A stretch of DNA of 64,000 bases from Streptomyces sp. NBC_01353 (GTDB taxonomy: Bacteria; Actinomycetota; Actinomycetes; Streptomycetales; Streptomycetaceae): positions 248,001-312,000 of the forward strand of contig NZ_CP108352.1 in assembly GCF_036237275.1 (NCBI RefSeq), given 5' to 3'. Below, piece by piece: positions 18,150 to 27,600 of this stretch; the stretch's first letter is position 1; the number at the start of each line of letters is the position of its first letter. The notes under the pieces are model-generated. The model had not been told where the DNA came from, searched no databases, and saw nothing but the letters and a program-made list of their open reading frames with translations. A program made the translations under genes and the position numbers.

Positions 18150-18440
18150 CGAGACAGGCGCGACTCCGGGGCTCGACCTCGCCCGACTCCGTCCCTGCTC
18201 CGCCGAGGCCGCGTCGACAGCCCGGGCCGGCACGCTGTCAGCCACGCTGATGACCGGCGGAAAGTCCAATCCGACCTACCGCCTCACCGATGGCGGGGCC
18301 CACTGGATTCTGCGCCGGCCGCCCTCAGTCACGCTGGCCGCGGCGCACGACATGGGCCGCGAGTACGCGGTGTCGTCGACGGCCGCCGACACCCCGCTCC
18401 CGGTGCCCCGGCGGCCCGCCCTCTGCCTCGCCACCCGCGT
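18150..18440 (+). pseudogene. Aminoglycoside-phosphotransferase-like (APH) protein, N-terminal fragment
   Basis: About 90 residues recognisable as the start of the APH/ACAD10-type phosphotransferase family linked to acyl-CoA dehydrogenases: LSATLMTGGKSNPTYRLTDG (glycine loop) and WILRRPP (nucleotide lysine position replaced by Arg-Arg as usual in the family), then AAAHDMGREYAV. The match stops near LPVPRRPALC at about 18430, and the same open frame runs directly into an ABC-transporter ATPase fragment. No catalytic aspartate region remains. This is a deletion or recombination junction, not a functional fusion (inference). Confidence 0.7.
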
Positions 18441-18469
18441 CCTCGCCACAGCCACTCGTCGAGGACTTC

Positions 18470-19011
18470 GGCCCTCGTTCCAGCCGGTGTTCCAGGACCC
18501 CTACGACTCGCTCAGCCCGCGCCTGCGGATCCGCGACGCGGTGGCGGAGCCGCTGCGGGTCCAGGGCCGGTGGGACCCGGTGGGCGGACCCGACCTGGTG
18601 ACCGAGCTTCTGGAGACCGTCGGGCTCGATCCCCGGCTCGGGCACCGCCTGCCGCATGAGCTGTCCCACGGCCAGTGCCAACGCGTCGGCATCGCACGGG
18701 CGTTGGCGAGCGACCCGCGACTGCTCGTGCTGGACGAGCCGGTGTCGGCACTCGACCCGTCGGTGCGGGCGGGGGTGCTGAACCTGCTGACCGACCTTCA
18801 GGAACGGATGGGCCTGTCCTATCTGTTCATCTGCCACGACCTGGCCGTCGTGCGGCACGTCGCCTACCGGGTGGCCGTCATGGACCGCGGCCGAATCGTG
18901 GAGACACTGCCGGCCGCGGCCCTGTACGGGCAGGGCGAGGTCCATCCGCGTACCCGGGAGCTGCTCACGACGGCGTTCCCCCGACCTCGTGCCGCAGGAG
19001 CCCCCCGATGA
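18470..19011 (+). pseudogene. Peptide ABC transporter ATPase (OppF/DppF type), C-terminal fragment
   Basis: About 180 residues. QPVFQDPYDSLSP is the Q-loop region, ELSHGQCQRVGIARALA the signature motif (second Gly of LSGGQ replaced by His), LLVLDEPVSALD the Walker B, and YLFICHDLAVVRHV the H-loop. The Walker A half is absent; the frame instead begins in an APH fragment. The stop overlaps the ATG of the deacylase gene by four bases (ATGA), the original operon arrangement. Non-functional as an ATPase without Walker A. Confidence 0.8.
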
Positions 19012-19904
19012 TCCGGCCCGCCGAACCCGGCACGAAGACCATGGCCCGCGTGCCCGCCGACCTCGGCGCCACCGCCGTCGAGCTTCCTGTCACCCGGGTG
19101 CGGGGCGCCCGCCCCGGGCCGCGTGTCGTCATCACCGCCGGGATGCACGGCGGCGAGTTCACCGGCATCGAGGCGGCGGTCCGGCTCGCGGCGCTGCTGA
19201 GGCCGGAGGACGTCGACGGGGAGGTGGTGATCTGCCCGGTGGCCAACCCGCCGGCCGTGTACGACGGACGCCTCGGCGTCTCCCCGCTGGACGGTGTGAA
19301 CATCAACCGAGTCTTCCCCGGCGACCCGCACGGCTGCCCCACCGAGCGGCTCGCCGCCTGGCACACCGAGCATCTCATCGCCGGGGCAGATGTCTACGTA
19401 GACCTACACTCCGGCGGCATCGACGAGAGCCTGCGCGACTTCACCGCATACCGCCTGACCGGCGATCCCCACCTCGACGTCCGGACCCGAGCACTGGCTC
19501 GCGCCATGGGCATCGAGGACGTGATTCTCGGCCGCACCACCGAGGGCGGCAACAGCCATGCCTCCGCCGCCCGCCACGGTATCCCCGCCCTGCTCGTCGA
19601 GGCCGGCCAACGCGGCGACCGCGACCCAGCAACCGTGGCCCGCCTCGTCGACGGCCTCCTGCGGCCACTGGGCCAGGCCGGCGCGACGGACCGCCCCGCC
19701 GGCAATGCGCCGATGGAGATACTCGAATGGCTCTGGGCCACTTCCGTCACCGCGGAGTCGACGGGACTCTGGTACCCGGCCGTCACGGCCGGCGACGACG
19801 TGATGGCCGGCCAGCCACTCGGCCACTTGCTCGACCCGGCCGACCCCGCACCCCGGTCGGCTCCCCCGCGACCGGACGCCTCTTCTACGGGATGCATGCC
19901 CTGA
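19008..19904 (+). CDS. Succinylglutamate desuccinylase/aspartoacylase family deacylase (C-terminus frameshifted)
   Basis: 298-aa zinc carboxypeptidase-like deacylase. Zinc ligands H and E are in ITAGMHGGEFTGIE, and the third His in VYVDLHSGG. The acid/base Glu is in LLVEAGQRGDRD. ATG 19008 has GGAG seven bases upstream and overlaps the preceding ABC ATPase stop. After about 19850 the family-like C-terminus (TGRLFYGMHALTVARGAELA) is found in the next frame up to about 19965, so the annotated end is out of frame. One indel between about 19845 and 19865 explains it. Deacylases of this type often accompany peptide or amino-acid-derivative transporters. The metal site is complete, so activity may persist. 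Confidence 0.7.
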   Translation: MIRPAEPGTKTMARVPADLGATAVELPVTRVRGARPGPRVVITAGMHGGEFTGIEAAVRLAALLRPEDVDGEVVICPVANPPAVYDGRLGVSPLDGVNINRVFPGDPHGCPTERLAAWHTEHLIAGADVYVDLHSGGIDESLRDFTAYRLTGDPHLDVRTRALARAMGIEDVILGRTTEGGNSHASAARHGIPALLVEAGQRGDRDPATVARLVDGLLRPLGQAGATDRPAGNAPMEILEWLWATSVTAESTGLWYPAVTAGDDVMAGQPLGHLLDPADPAPRSAPPRPDASSTGCMP

Positions 19905-20174
19905 CAGTGGCCCGCGGCGCGGAACTGGCGGCGATCGCAGAACCCGACGTACGCAGGTCCCGGGATTCGCCCCCGCCACTACCAGCGACACACGCCGACA
20001 TGCGGACAGGCCCTGAGGCGGCCTGTGGCAGATCGCCCTGGATCGTGTAGGCGGGGGCGGAAGCGTCGGCCGATCACCGTCTTCACGCGGATCAAGGTCC
20101 AGCGCTGGTCCTCCCAGACGTGCGCGACCGGCCCCTTGGCCGGCTCCGCCTCCAGCTGCGAGAACTGCCTCTGG

Positions 20175-21422
20175 CTATGGATACGCGTCGTCAGGGGCTG
20201 CTGGCAATCGCACGGTGAAGTGCGCACCTGAGACCTTGGGGTTGAGGGTGAGGGTGCCGTGGTGGAGTGCGGTGATGCGGTGGGCGATGGCCAGGCCGAG
20301 ACCGGCCCCGCCGGTGTCGCGGGCGCGGGCATCGTCCAGGCGGGTGAAGCGTTCGAAGATCCGGGCCTGGTGTTCCGGGGGAACACCAGGCCCGTCATCT
20401 TGTACCTCCAGGGTCAGTGTGTGCCGACCGAGTCCCTGGCCCAGGCGGACGATGACGGTGGTGGTCGCGTGGCGTTCCGCGTTGTCGAGGAGGTTACCGA
20501 GGACGCGGGCGAGTAGGCCGCGGCTGCCGTGCACGAGGAAGGGCTCCTGCCCGATGTGGGGGACGAGGGTGAGGCGGGACGGCGTTCGTCGACGCCCGAG
20601 TTCCTCGCGGACCAGGTCGGCCATGTCGATCACGCGGCTGCCGGGTGGGCCTACGTCGCCGGTGACGGCATCCAGCCGGGCCAGCAGGAGCAGTTCGGTG
20701 GTCAGGTGCTGGAGGCGGAGGGTGTCTCCGAGTGCGTCGGTGACGACCTGTCGCCAGTTGGTGTTCTCCGGTTGCCTCAGGGCGAGTTCGAGTTCCATGT
20801 GCAGGGCTGCCAGAGGCGTACGCAGTTCGTGGGAGGCGTCGGCGACGAAGCTGCGCTGCTGATCGACTGCTGCCTCGAGCCGGCCGAGGGTGTCGTTCAC
20901 CGTCGTGGCCAGCCGGGCGATCTCGTTCCCGCCACGGGGCACGGGGACTCGCCGGTCGAGATGATGGGCACCGAGGTCGGCGAACCTGGAGCGGATGGCC
21001 TCGATGGGGCGCAGCAGCCGTCCGGCGGCGAGCCACGTGCTGCCCGCGATCAGGAGGGTGAGCCCCAGCGCGCTTCCGCTCAGGGACCACATGACGGTGT
21101 TCAGCCGGGCCTGGTGGACCGCCGGCGAAGGGACCACTTGTGTTCTGCCGCCCGAGGGGGATCGTACGGGCGGAGACGCCTGCGGATCGGACCACGGCAG
21201 GAGCGACAGCGTCGCCGCTTCGAGGTGAGTGTCCGGCGAGCTCGGCGAGGAGGTCTTCTGGCGGGCTTCCTCAAGAAGCCCGCTCCTGACGGTGATCCCG
21301 ACCGTAACGGCACACGCGGTCAGCGGGACCAGAGCGACGCAGGCGACCATCAGCGTGATCCGTACACGCAGGCTGCGCGGGCGCGGCCGCTGCCAGACCG
21401 CGCGCAGACGTGGTCGTCTCAC
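20175..21422 (-). CDS. Sensor histidine kinase
   Basis: 415 aa membrane kinase. First membrane segment ITLMVACVALVPLTACAVTV, an extracytoplasmic loop of about 75 residues, second segment LGLTLLIAGSTWLAAGRLL, HAMP domain (LRPIEAIRSRFADLGAHHLD), dimerisation/phosphoacceptor helix FVADASHELRTPLAALHMEL, and GHKL domain with LLDNAERHA (N box), DDGPGVP (G1) and TGGAGLGLAIAHRI (G2). The start overlaps the response-regulator stop by four bases (ATGA at 21422-21419). The short periplasmic loop and cell-wall-related neighbours suggest envelope sensing (inference). Confidence 0.92.
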   Translation of the reverse strand: MRRPRLRAVWQRPRPRSLRVRITLMVACVALVPLTACAVTVGITVRSGLLEEARQKTSSPSSPDTHLEAATLSLLPWSDPQASPPVRSPSGGRTQVVPSPAVHQARLNTVMWSLSGSALGLTLLIAGSTWLAAGRLLRPIEAIRSRFADLGAHHLDRRVPVPRGGNEIARLATTVNDTLGRLEAAVDQQRSFVADASHELRTPLAALHMELELALRQPENTNWRQVVTDALGDTLRLQHLTTELLLLARLDAVTGDVGPPGSRVIDMADLVREELGRRRTPSRLTLVPHIGQEPFLVHGSRGLLARVLGNLLDNAERHATTTVIVRLGQGLGRHTLTLEVQDDGPGVPPEHQARIFERFTRLDDARARDTGGAGLGLAIAHRITALHHGTLTLNPKVSGAHFTVRLPAAPDDAYP

Positions 21423-22105
21423 CGGCGGAGCCCTTCCCCTGCTTCGAGCCGGTAGCCGATCCCGCGCACGGTACGGATCGTACGTCGCTGGAACGGGGCG
21501 TCGATCTTGCGGCGCAGGGTGCTGACGTAGACCTCGACGACATTCACGTCACCGTCGAACGTGTGGTCCCACACGTGCTCCAGTACTTCCGTCTTGGAGA
21601 CGGTCTCGCCACTGCGGCGTGCCAGATACTCCAGCACCGCGTACTCCCGCAGCGTGAGCGTCACCGGGGTCGTCCCGCGCCGGCAGCTGCGGGTGGCGGG
21701 GTCGATCTTCAGGTCCCCGACCTGGAGGACGGCGGGGCGCTCGGGCCTGCCGCGCCGCAGCAGGGCACGCAGCCGGGCGGTGAGCGCGACGAAGGAGAAC
21801 GGTTTGGTGAGGTAGTCGTCGGCACCGGTGTCCAGGCCTTCGGCCTCGTCGTACTCTCCGTCCTTGGCCGTCAGCATCAGTACGGGAGTCCAGAGAGCGG
21901 CCTCGCGCAGCCTGCCGCACAGCCGGTAGCCGTTGAGGCCCGGGAGTATCACGTCCAGGACGAGGGCGTCGTAGCCGTTGAGGAACGCCAGATCCAGTCC
22001 CGACCGGCCGTCATGGGCGACGTCGACGGCGTAGCCCTCGCCCACGAGCCCTCGGCGTAGCAGTTCGGCGAGCCGCAGATCGTCCTCCACCACCAGTATT
22101 CGCAT
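21419..22105 (-). CDS. OmpR-family response regulator
   Basis: 228 aa. Receiver domain: acidic pocket VVEDD, phosphoacceptor Asp in YDALVLDVILPGLNG, conserved Thr in MLTAKDG and Lys in YLTKPFSF. A winged-helix DNA-binding domain (LTLREYAVLEYLARRSGETV, VVEVYVSTLRRKID) follows. First gene of the two-component operon. Direct repeats of TGAAG lie just upstream, facing the divergent lipoprotein gene, and the same repeat precedes other envelope genes, so this regulator is the best candidate to bind them. OmpR-family regulators in streptomycetes are known to use pentamer repeats at 11-bp spacing. Confidence 0.93.
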   Translation of the reverse strand: MRILVVEDDLRLAELLRRGLVGEGYAVDVAHDGRSGLDLAFLNGYDALVLDVILPGLNGYRLCGRLREAALWTPVLMLTAKDGEYDEAEGLDTGADDYLTKPFSFVALTARLRALLRRGRPERPAVLQVGDLKIDPATRSCRRGTTPVTLTLREYAVLEYLARRSGETVSKTEVLEHVWDHTFDGDVNVVEVYVSTLRRKIDAPFQRRTIRTVRGIGYRLEAGEGLRR

Positions 22106-22141
22106 GGCCCACAGCGTGGACCACCGCTCGCGTGGGGTTCC

Positions 22142-22165
22142 TGAAGAAGTCTTCAGACTCCTTCA
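22142..22165 (-). promoter_or_regulatory. TGAAG direct repeats between regulator and lipoprotein genes
   Basis: On the minus strand TGAAG-N5-TGAAG (22165-22151), with a further inverted TGAAG at 22142-22146 on the plus strand. Sits 37-60 bases upstream of the response-regulator start. Probable autoregulatory site. Confidence 0.5.
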
Positions 22166-22222
22166 GAGTCCCCACAGCGGCCTCCTGGCACCGTTGTTTC
22201 CACGCCACCGACGGCTACGGCA

Positions 22223-22255
<33 letters not shown>

Positions 22256-22283
22256 AACAGCGAGGAAGCGGGGGATCATCACC

Positions 22284-23219
22284 ATGACGAAGAGGGAAGT
22301 CCGGGTCTGGTTCGCCGCGCTGCTGATGGCCGGCAGCATCGTCGGCTGCGCCGGCGGAAGCGGTGACGAGCCACGAGCGGGCGGGCCGCCGAGCGAGGCG
22401 GCGCCTCGTCCGGAGGAGATCCGGGACCTGACGACCGGGGAGGAGATCCTGGTCGAGCGGGCCGAACGGATCCTCGTCAAACGGTGCATGGAGGGCAGCG
22501 GCTTCACGTACTGGCTGCGGCCGCCGGTCAGCGCCGAGGAGCGTGCGGGACGCGGCTTCGTCCTGGACGACATCGCGTGGGCCCGTACCTACGGATACGG
22601 CCGGGAGTTCGAACAGCGGGGCGAGAAAGCCCGCTTGAGCGACCCGAACGCCGCCTACGCCAACGGCCTTCCGGAACCGGACCGCATCCGCTACTCCAAG
22701 ACACTCGACGGTGACCCTGCCCAGGGCATGATGTCGGTCCGACTGCCCTCGGGCGGCACGGTGCAGAAACCCCGCACCGGCTGCTGGAACACAGCCGGCG
22801 AACAGCTGTACGGCGACATCGCGGCATGGTTCCGCACCAAGAAGACCGCGACGAGCCTGACGCCTCTGTACGTACCGGAGCTCCTCAAGGACAGGCGTCT
22901 GACCACCGCGGTCGCGGCGTGGGCGCGGTGCATGAAAAAGGCGGGCCACGCTTACGCCAGCCCGGATGACATTCGCGCGAAACGGCATTCCCTCGTCGAG
23001 GGGATGAGCCCGCGACGGGCGCACGCCACGGAAGTAGAGCTGGCCGTCGTCGAGGCCACGTGCGCCGTGGAGACGTCCCTGGGCAGGACGGCACGCGCCC
23101 TCGAAAGCGAATACCGCGCCAAGAAGCTCCAGCCGTACAGCGAAGACCTCGCCACCTACCAGCGCACGAGGCTGACCGCGCTGGCCCGGGCCGAGACCAT
23201 CACCGGCTCGAAGGCCTGA
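22284..23219 (+). CDS. Predicted lipoprotein of unknown function
   Basis: 311 aa. The N-terminus MTKREVRVWFAALLMAGSIV followed by GCAGG is a lipoprotein signal with lipidated Cys near residue 23. The mature part begins with a Gly/Pro/Glu-rich tether, then a mainly helical domain with four Cys (KRCMEGSGF, TGCWNTAG, ARCMKKAGH, EATCAVE) that could form disulfides outside the cell. ATG 22284 follows GAGGAAGCGGGGG. Divergent from the two-component operon and separated from it by TGAAG repeats, so probably controlled by it. I recognise it only as a Streptomyces-style secreted protein without assigned function. Confidence 0.8.
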   Translation: MTKREVRVWFAALLMAGSIVGCAGGSGDEPRAGGPPSEAAPRPEEIRDLTTGEEILVERAERILVKRCMEGSGFTYWLRPPVSAEERAGRGFVLDDIAWARTYGYGREFEQRGEKARLSDPNAAYANGLPEPDRIRYSKTLDGDPAQGMMSVRLPSGGTVQKPRTGCWNTAGEQLYGDIAAWFRTKKTATSLTPLYVPELLKDRRLTTAVAAWARCMKKAGHAYASPDDIRAKRHSLVEGMSPRRAHATEVELAVVEATCAVETSLGRTARALESEYRAKKLQPYSEDLATYQRTRLTALARAETITGSKA

Positions 23220-23316
23220 CTCACCGACTCGTCCGGATGCCCCGGACGCCCCCCTTCCCGAGCTTCGCGGCTAGGGGATGTCTCACCACACCCTGAAACA
23301 GAAGGAGTAAATCACC

Positions 23317-23763
23317 ATGCGTAAGATTCCGGCGATCCTGGCCACCGCCGCCCTCGCGGGCCTCGGCGTCATCGTCCCCACGGCCACCGCGCAGGCGGCC
23401 GTGGGCTGCAGTGACAACTACACGGGCGCGGGGTACGGATTCATGTACGCCTACAACGGCACCCAGTGCGAGGGGTACCTCGGCAGCTCTTCGGGCAACG
23501 ACGCCGACTGGGGCAACAGCTCCGGCTCATTCCAGGGCTGGGAAGACAACGAGGCGTCGTCCATCCTCAACAAGGGGAACGACTACGAGGTCAAGTTCTA
23601 CAGCAAGACGGTCTATACGGGCGACCACATCTGCCTCGCGAGGAGCGAGGCCTACGCCTCCGACCTCTCCGACGACAAGATGACCAACGGCACGAGCGCG
23701 AACAACACCATCAGCTCGCACCAGTGGGTGAGCGAGGGCAGCTGCTCCGCGTGGGCTTCGTGA
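23317..23763 (+). CDS. Secreted small protein, peptidase inhibitor I36-like
   Basis: 148 aa with a clear signal peptide (MRKIPAILATAALAGLGVIV, cleavage near ATAQA-AV) leaving about 120 residues. The mature domain has the pattern of I36/crystallin-like inhibitors: aromatic- and Asn-rich, CEGYLGSSSGNDADWGNSSG, then a central NEASSILNKG, and four Cys (CSDNY, CEGY, CLAR, SCSAW) suited to two disulfides. AAGGAG lies 10 bases before the ATG. A strong hairpin terminator follows at 23800. May protect the cell surface from proteases; the inhibitor role is by family only. Confidence 0.75.
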   Translation: MRKIPAILATAALAGLGVIVPTATAQAAVGCSDNYTGAGYGFMYAYNGTQCEGYLGSSSGNDADWGNSSGSFQGWEDNEASSILNKGNDYEVKFYSKTVYTGDHICLARSEAYASDLSDDKMTNGTSANNTISSHQWVSEGSCSAWAS

Positions 23764-23799
23764 CCAGTTGGTCATGAGAGGCGCAGTGCTCTGACGGTC

Positions 23800-23834
23800 C
23801 TGGTGGGCGCGACGGTCTCCGTCGCGCCCACCAG
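23800..23834 (+). terminator. Hairpin terminator after I36-like gene
   Basis: 16-bp perfect stem CTGGTGGGCGCGACGG with loop TCT, 37 bases after the stop codon. No U tract, as is common in streptomycete terminators. Confidence 0.8.
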
Positions 23835-23836
23835 GC

Positions 23837-24574
23837 GTGTGCGGGAAGGACTGGCGGCGGCCCCTTGCCCGTCCTTCCCGTCTGTCCCGTCTATCCCGTC
23901 TTACCCGTCTTACCCGTCTTGAAGGAATTCTGAAGCGGCCGGCGTCATGCTCCGGCCCAACCAACTACCGGCCATCTGCCGCCGGTTCGGGGGGGGGTGA
24001 GCGACGCGATGCGGAGGGCAGAGGGCTGGATACCGTATCGCTGTTCGATCGGCGGGTCGCGGCGGTCGAGGTCCGGGAGTGCGGAGAGCCGCTGATCGAT
24101 CTGCGCGAGGTCGACGCGCTGCGGCTGGACCGGCGGCCGGGCGGCCGGCGCGACGCACCCGTCAGGCTGCGGCTCGGCATCGTCGACCGCCTGGTCACCG
24201 CGCAGACGCTGCTCCCGGCGGGCTTGCGCCTGTACGTGGCCCGGGGCCACCACCCGGAGCCGCCGGAGTCCCCGCACGCCACGGGCGCCGCCGTCGACCT
24301 CACCCTGTGCACCGCCGAGGGTGTCCCCCTGTGGGTGGGGTCCGATCTCCAAGGCGTGTGGTCACCGCACCGCCCCACGGAGGCGTCGGCCCCGGATCCC
24401 GTCGCGGCCGAGAATCGCGGACACCTGAGGAGAGCCATGACTGTGGCGGGGTTCATCAACTACCCTGTCGTATGGCGGCATTGGTCCTACGGTGATCGTT
24501 ACTGGGCTTGCGTGACGGGGACACGGTTCGCATGCTATGGCCCGGTTCGAGGGCCGGGCCGCCGCTCCGGGTGA
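23837..24574 (+). CDS. Degenerate D-Ala-D-Ala dipeptidase (VanX/M15D-like)
   Basis: Recognisable M15D domain from about 24030: RRVAAVEVRECGEPLIDL, then SPHATGAAVDLTLC (first zinc His and Asp) and, near 24455, FINYPVVWRHWSYGDRYWA (second zinc His). Three lesions stand out. The catalytic Glu of the usual E-x-W-H motif is Val (codon GTA, 24470-24472). The substrate-binding Arg of the GYRP motif is lost (RGHHPEP). About 30-40 residues expected between that motif and SPH are missing. The only in-frame start I find is GTG 23837, reading through the 9-bp repeats and a nine-G run (23989-23997). So the true start is uncertain and a frameshift at the G run is possible. Catalysis is unlikely; ligand binding may remain. 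Confidence 0.65.
   Translation: MCGKDWRRPLARPSRLSRLSRLTRLTRLEGILKRPASCSGPTNYRPSAAGSGGGERRDAEGRGLDTVSLFDRRVAAVEVRECGEPLIDLREVDALRLDRRPGGRRDAPVRLRLGIVDRLVTAQTLLPAGLRLYVARGHHPEPPESPHATGAAVDLTLCTAEGVPLWVGSDLQGVWSPHRPTEASAPDPVAAENRGHLRRAMTVAGFINYPVVWRHWSYGDRYWACVTGTRFACYGPVRGPGRRSG
23868..23919 (+). repeat. Six tandem 9-bp repeats containing CCCGTC
   Basis: CCCGTC recurs at 23868, 23877, 23886, 23895, 23904 and 23913, exactly 9 bases apart, consensus about TTACCCGTC. The array ends directly at the TGAAG repeat of 23920. Being a multiple of three it keeps the overlapping frame open. Confidence 0.85.
23920..23935 (+). promoter_or_regulatory. TGAAG-N6-TGAAG direct repeat
   Basis: Two TGAAG boxes 11 bases apart at the end of the 9-bp repeat array, upstream of the VanX-like domain. 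Same pattern as 27753-27768. Probable response-regulator site. Confidence 0.5.
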
Positions 24575-24622
24575 CCCCGCCGCGACACCAGGCGGTCGTA
24601 CCGGCGACGTTGTGGGGGCAAC

Positions 24623-27600
24623 GTGTTACAGATCCGACTGCTCGGTCCGGTCGAAGTCCATACGGCGCACCAGCCGATTCCGCTGGGCGGCGGCAAACCG
24701 CGCGCCCTGCTCGCGGCCCTGGCGCTGGAACAGGGCCATGTGATCTCCACCGAGCGCCTCATCGACGTCGTCTGGGAGCACGACCCTCCGGACAGTGCCC
24801 GCGCGCTCATCCAGACGTACATATCGACCCTGCGCAGGGCGTTCTCCGACGCCGGCCATCCCGAGGTGATCGCCTCCCGGAAGCCGGGATACGCGATCCG
24901 GCCGGAAGCGGTGACGGTCGACGCCGCGTACTTCGCCGCGCTGCTTGCCGAGGCGAGGCGGCATGCCGAGGCCCGGGAACTCGTCCCGGCGGCCGCGCTG
25001 CTGCTCGACGCGGTGGCTCTGTGGCGGGGGCCCGCCCTTTCCGGTGTGGAGGGGTCGCTGATGTCGGGCGAGGCCGGAAGGCTCGACGAACTGCGGGTCA
25101 CGGCTCTGGAGGAGCGCTTCGGTGTGGAGCTGGCGCTGGGGAGACTCGATCACCTTGCGGAGCTGACCGGGCTTGTCGCGCGGTACCCGGCCAACGAGCG
25201 GTTGCGCGGGCAGCTCATGGTGACGCTGTACCGGCTGGGGCGTCAGGCGGACGCGCTGGCCTGCTACCGGGAGGGACGGGCCGCGCTCGTCGAGGAGCTG
25301 GGCATCGAACCGGGCCAGGAGCTCGGCGCCCTGCACGATGCCCTGCTGCGCGGCGACGGCGACGGATCGTCCGGGGCACGGGCGTTGTGGCCCTTCCAGC
25401 CGCACCAACCAGTCCGGCCTCTCCAGCCACCTTCATCACTCCAGTCACTCCAACCGCACCAGTCCAGCCAGTCAAGCCAGCCTCTCCAGGCGAGAGCTCC
25501 CGCGCACCTGCCCCCCGCCCCCGCCGACTTCACCGGCCGCACGGAGGAACTGGCCACGCTGACCCGCGCTCTCACCGAGAGCTCGTCCTCCCTCCATGTC
25601 GTGGCGGGCCCGGGCGGCAGCGGAAAGTCGACGCTGGCGGCGTACGCGGCCCACCAGGTCACCGCCTCCTTCCCGGACGGCCAGCTGCACGCCGAGCTGC
25701 GCGGTCTCGCCGACAGCCCGGCCGAGCCCGCCGTGGTCCTGGGAAGGTTCCTGCGCTCCCTCGGTGTGAACGCCGAGCGGCTGCCGGACAGCCTGCAGGA
25801 ACGCACGGAGCTGTACCGCACCCTGCTCGCCGACCGCCGCCTGCTGATCGTCCTCGACGACGCCGCCGACGAGCGGCAGGTCCGGCCCCTGCTCCCGGGC
25901 GGCCGTGGCTGCACCGTCCTCGTCACCTCACGCGACCGGCTCGGCGGGCTCTCCGGAGCCAGGCTCGTCGAACTGGACGTCCTGGCGCCGGCCGAGGCCC
26001 TGGAGCTCCTCACCCGGATCGTCGGTCCTGAGCGGGTCGCGGCCGAACCTCAGGCCGCCGCCGACATTCTGTCCGCCTGCGGCAACCTGCCCCTGGCCAT
26101 CCGCATCGCCGGCGCGCGACTCGCCACCCGGAGCCGGCTGCCGCTGAAGGTCCTCGCCGACCGGCTGACCGACGAGCGCCGGCTGCTCGACGAGCTGGCC
26201 GTCGGCGACCTCGCGGTGCGCAGCACGATCGGGCTCAGCTTCCAGTCCCTGGACCGGCTGCCCAGGGCGGCCCTGGAGCGCATGGGATTCTTCGGTCTCC
26301 CCGAGTTCTCGCCCTGGGTCGTCGGCCGCCTGCTCGACGTTCCGGAGCCGGAGGCCCAGCGCCTGCTCGAACTGCTCGTGGACACCCAGCTCGTCACCTT
26401 CGCGGGCGTGGACCGGACAGGTCTCTGGCGCTATCGCCTCCACGACCTAGTACGGATCTTCGCCCGGGAGCAGGCCGAAACCTCCGAGTCAGCCTTCGAG
26501 TTGTTCGAGGCGGTCGCCCGCGTCTTCCGCGGCTGGATCTCCCTGCTGCACCGGATCGCCGCGAGCAGTCCGTCGCCCCAAGTCAGCTGGCGTCCTGCCG
26601 CACCGCAGCCGCTCGGGACGATGCCGGACGAGCTCGGCGACCGGGTCCTGCGCGAGCTCGCGCTCGGAGACGCCTTCGGCTGGTTCGACGGCGACCAGGC
26701 CGCGATGGCCGTGGCCGTCGACCGCGCCGCCGCGATCGGCCTGGACCACCTCGTGTGCGACCTGGTCTCGGCGTACAACACCGTGGATCTGCGCACCAAC
26801 CACTTCGGGTTCCGGACCCGGATCACCGGCGCCGCGCTGGCTGCGGCGCGGCGCATGCAGAACCAGCGGCACGAGGCCGCCATGCTGGCGGAGCTGGCCC
26901 AGCTCTGCTACGACCAGGACCGGTTCACCGATGCGCGGTGCCACTTCAGCGAGGCACTCAGCAGGTTCCGCGCCCTGCGCGACGTGCGGGGACAGGCCTT
27001 CGCCCTGGCCGGCCTCGGCACGGCATGCCGTGAGCCGGGACGCCTGACCGAGGCGGTCCACTTCCTCGACCAGGCCGCCGCTCTGCTGCACGCCCTCGAC
27101 GACCACCGCGGCGTCGGCCACGTCCTGCGGACCCGGGCGTCGGTACGGCTGGAGCAGGGAGAGTACGGGGCTGTGCGCGTCGACCTCGACACGGCGCTCG
27201 ACGCGTTCCGTCAGGGTGGCAGCCGCCGGGGCCTGGCACTGACCCTGCGCTCGATGGGCCTGTACCACCGGGCCGTGGGCGAGTACGAGGCCTCACTGGG
27301 GCTGTGCGCCGAGTCGGCCGCGATCCTCGCCGAGCTCGGCGACGAGTTCATGCACTCGTACGCGGTACGTGCCCATGCCAAGGCGCAGATGCGGCTCGGC
27401 CACCGGGCGGAGGCGCTGCCCCGCCTCGAAGGGGCGCTGGCCACGGCGCGCGACTGCCACGACCGCTTCGGGCAGGCGGTCACCCTGCGGGTCATCGGGC
27501 AGCTCCATCTTGCCGACGAGCGGTTCGACCTGGCGCGGAGCTGTCTGGACGCGGCCACGTCCATGTGGGACGCCATGGACACCCCTCTCTGGCGGGCACG

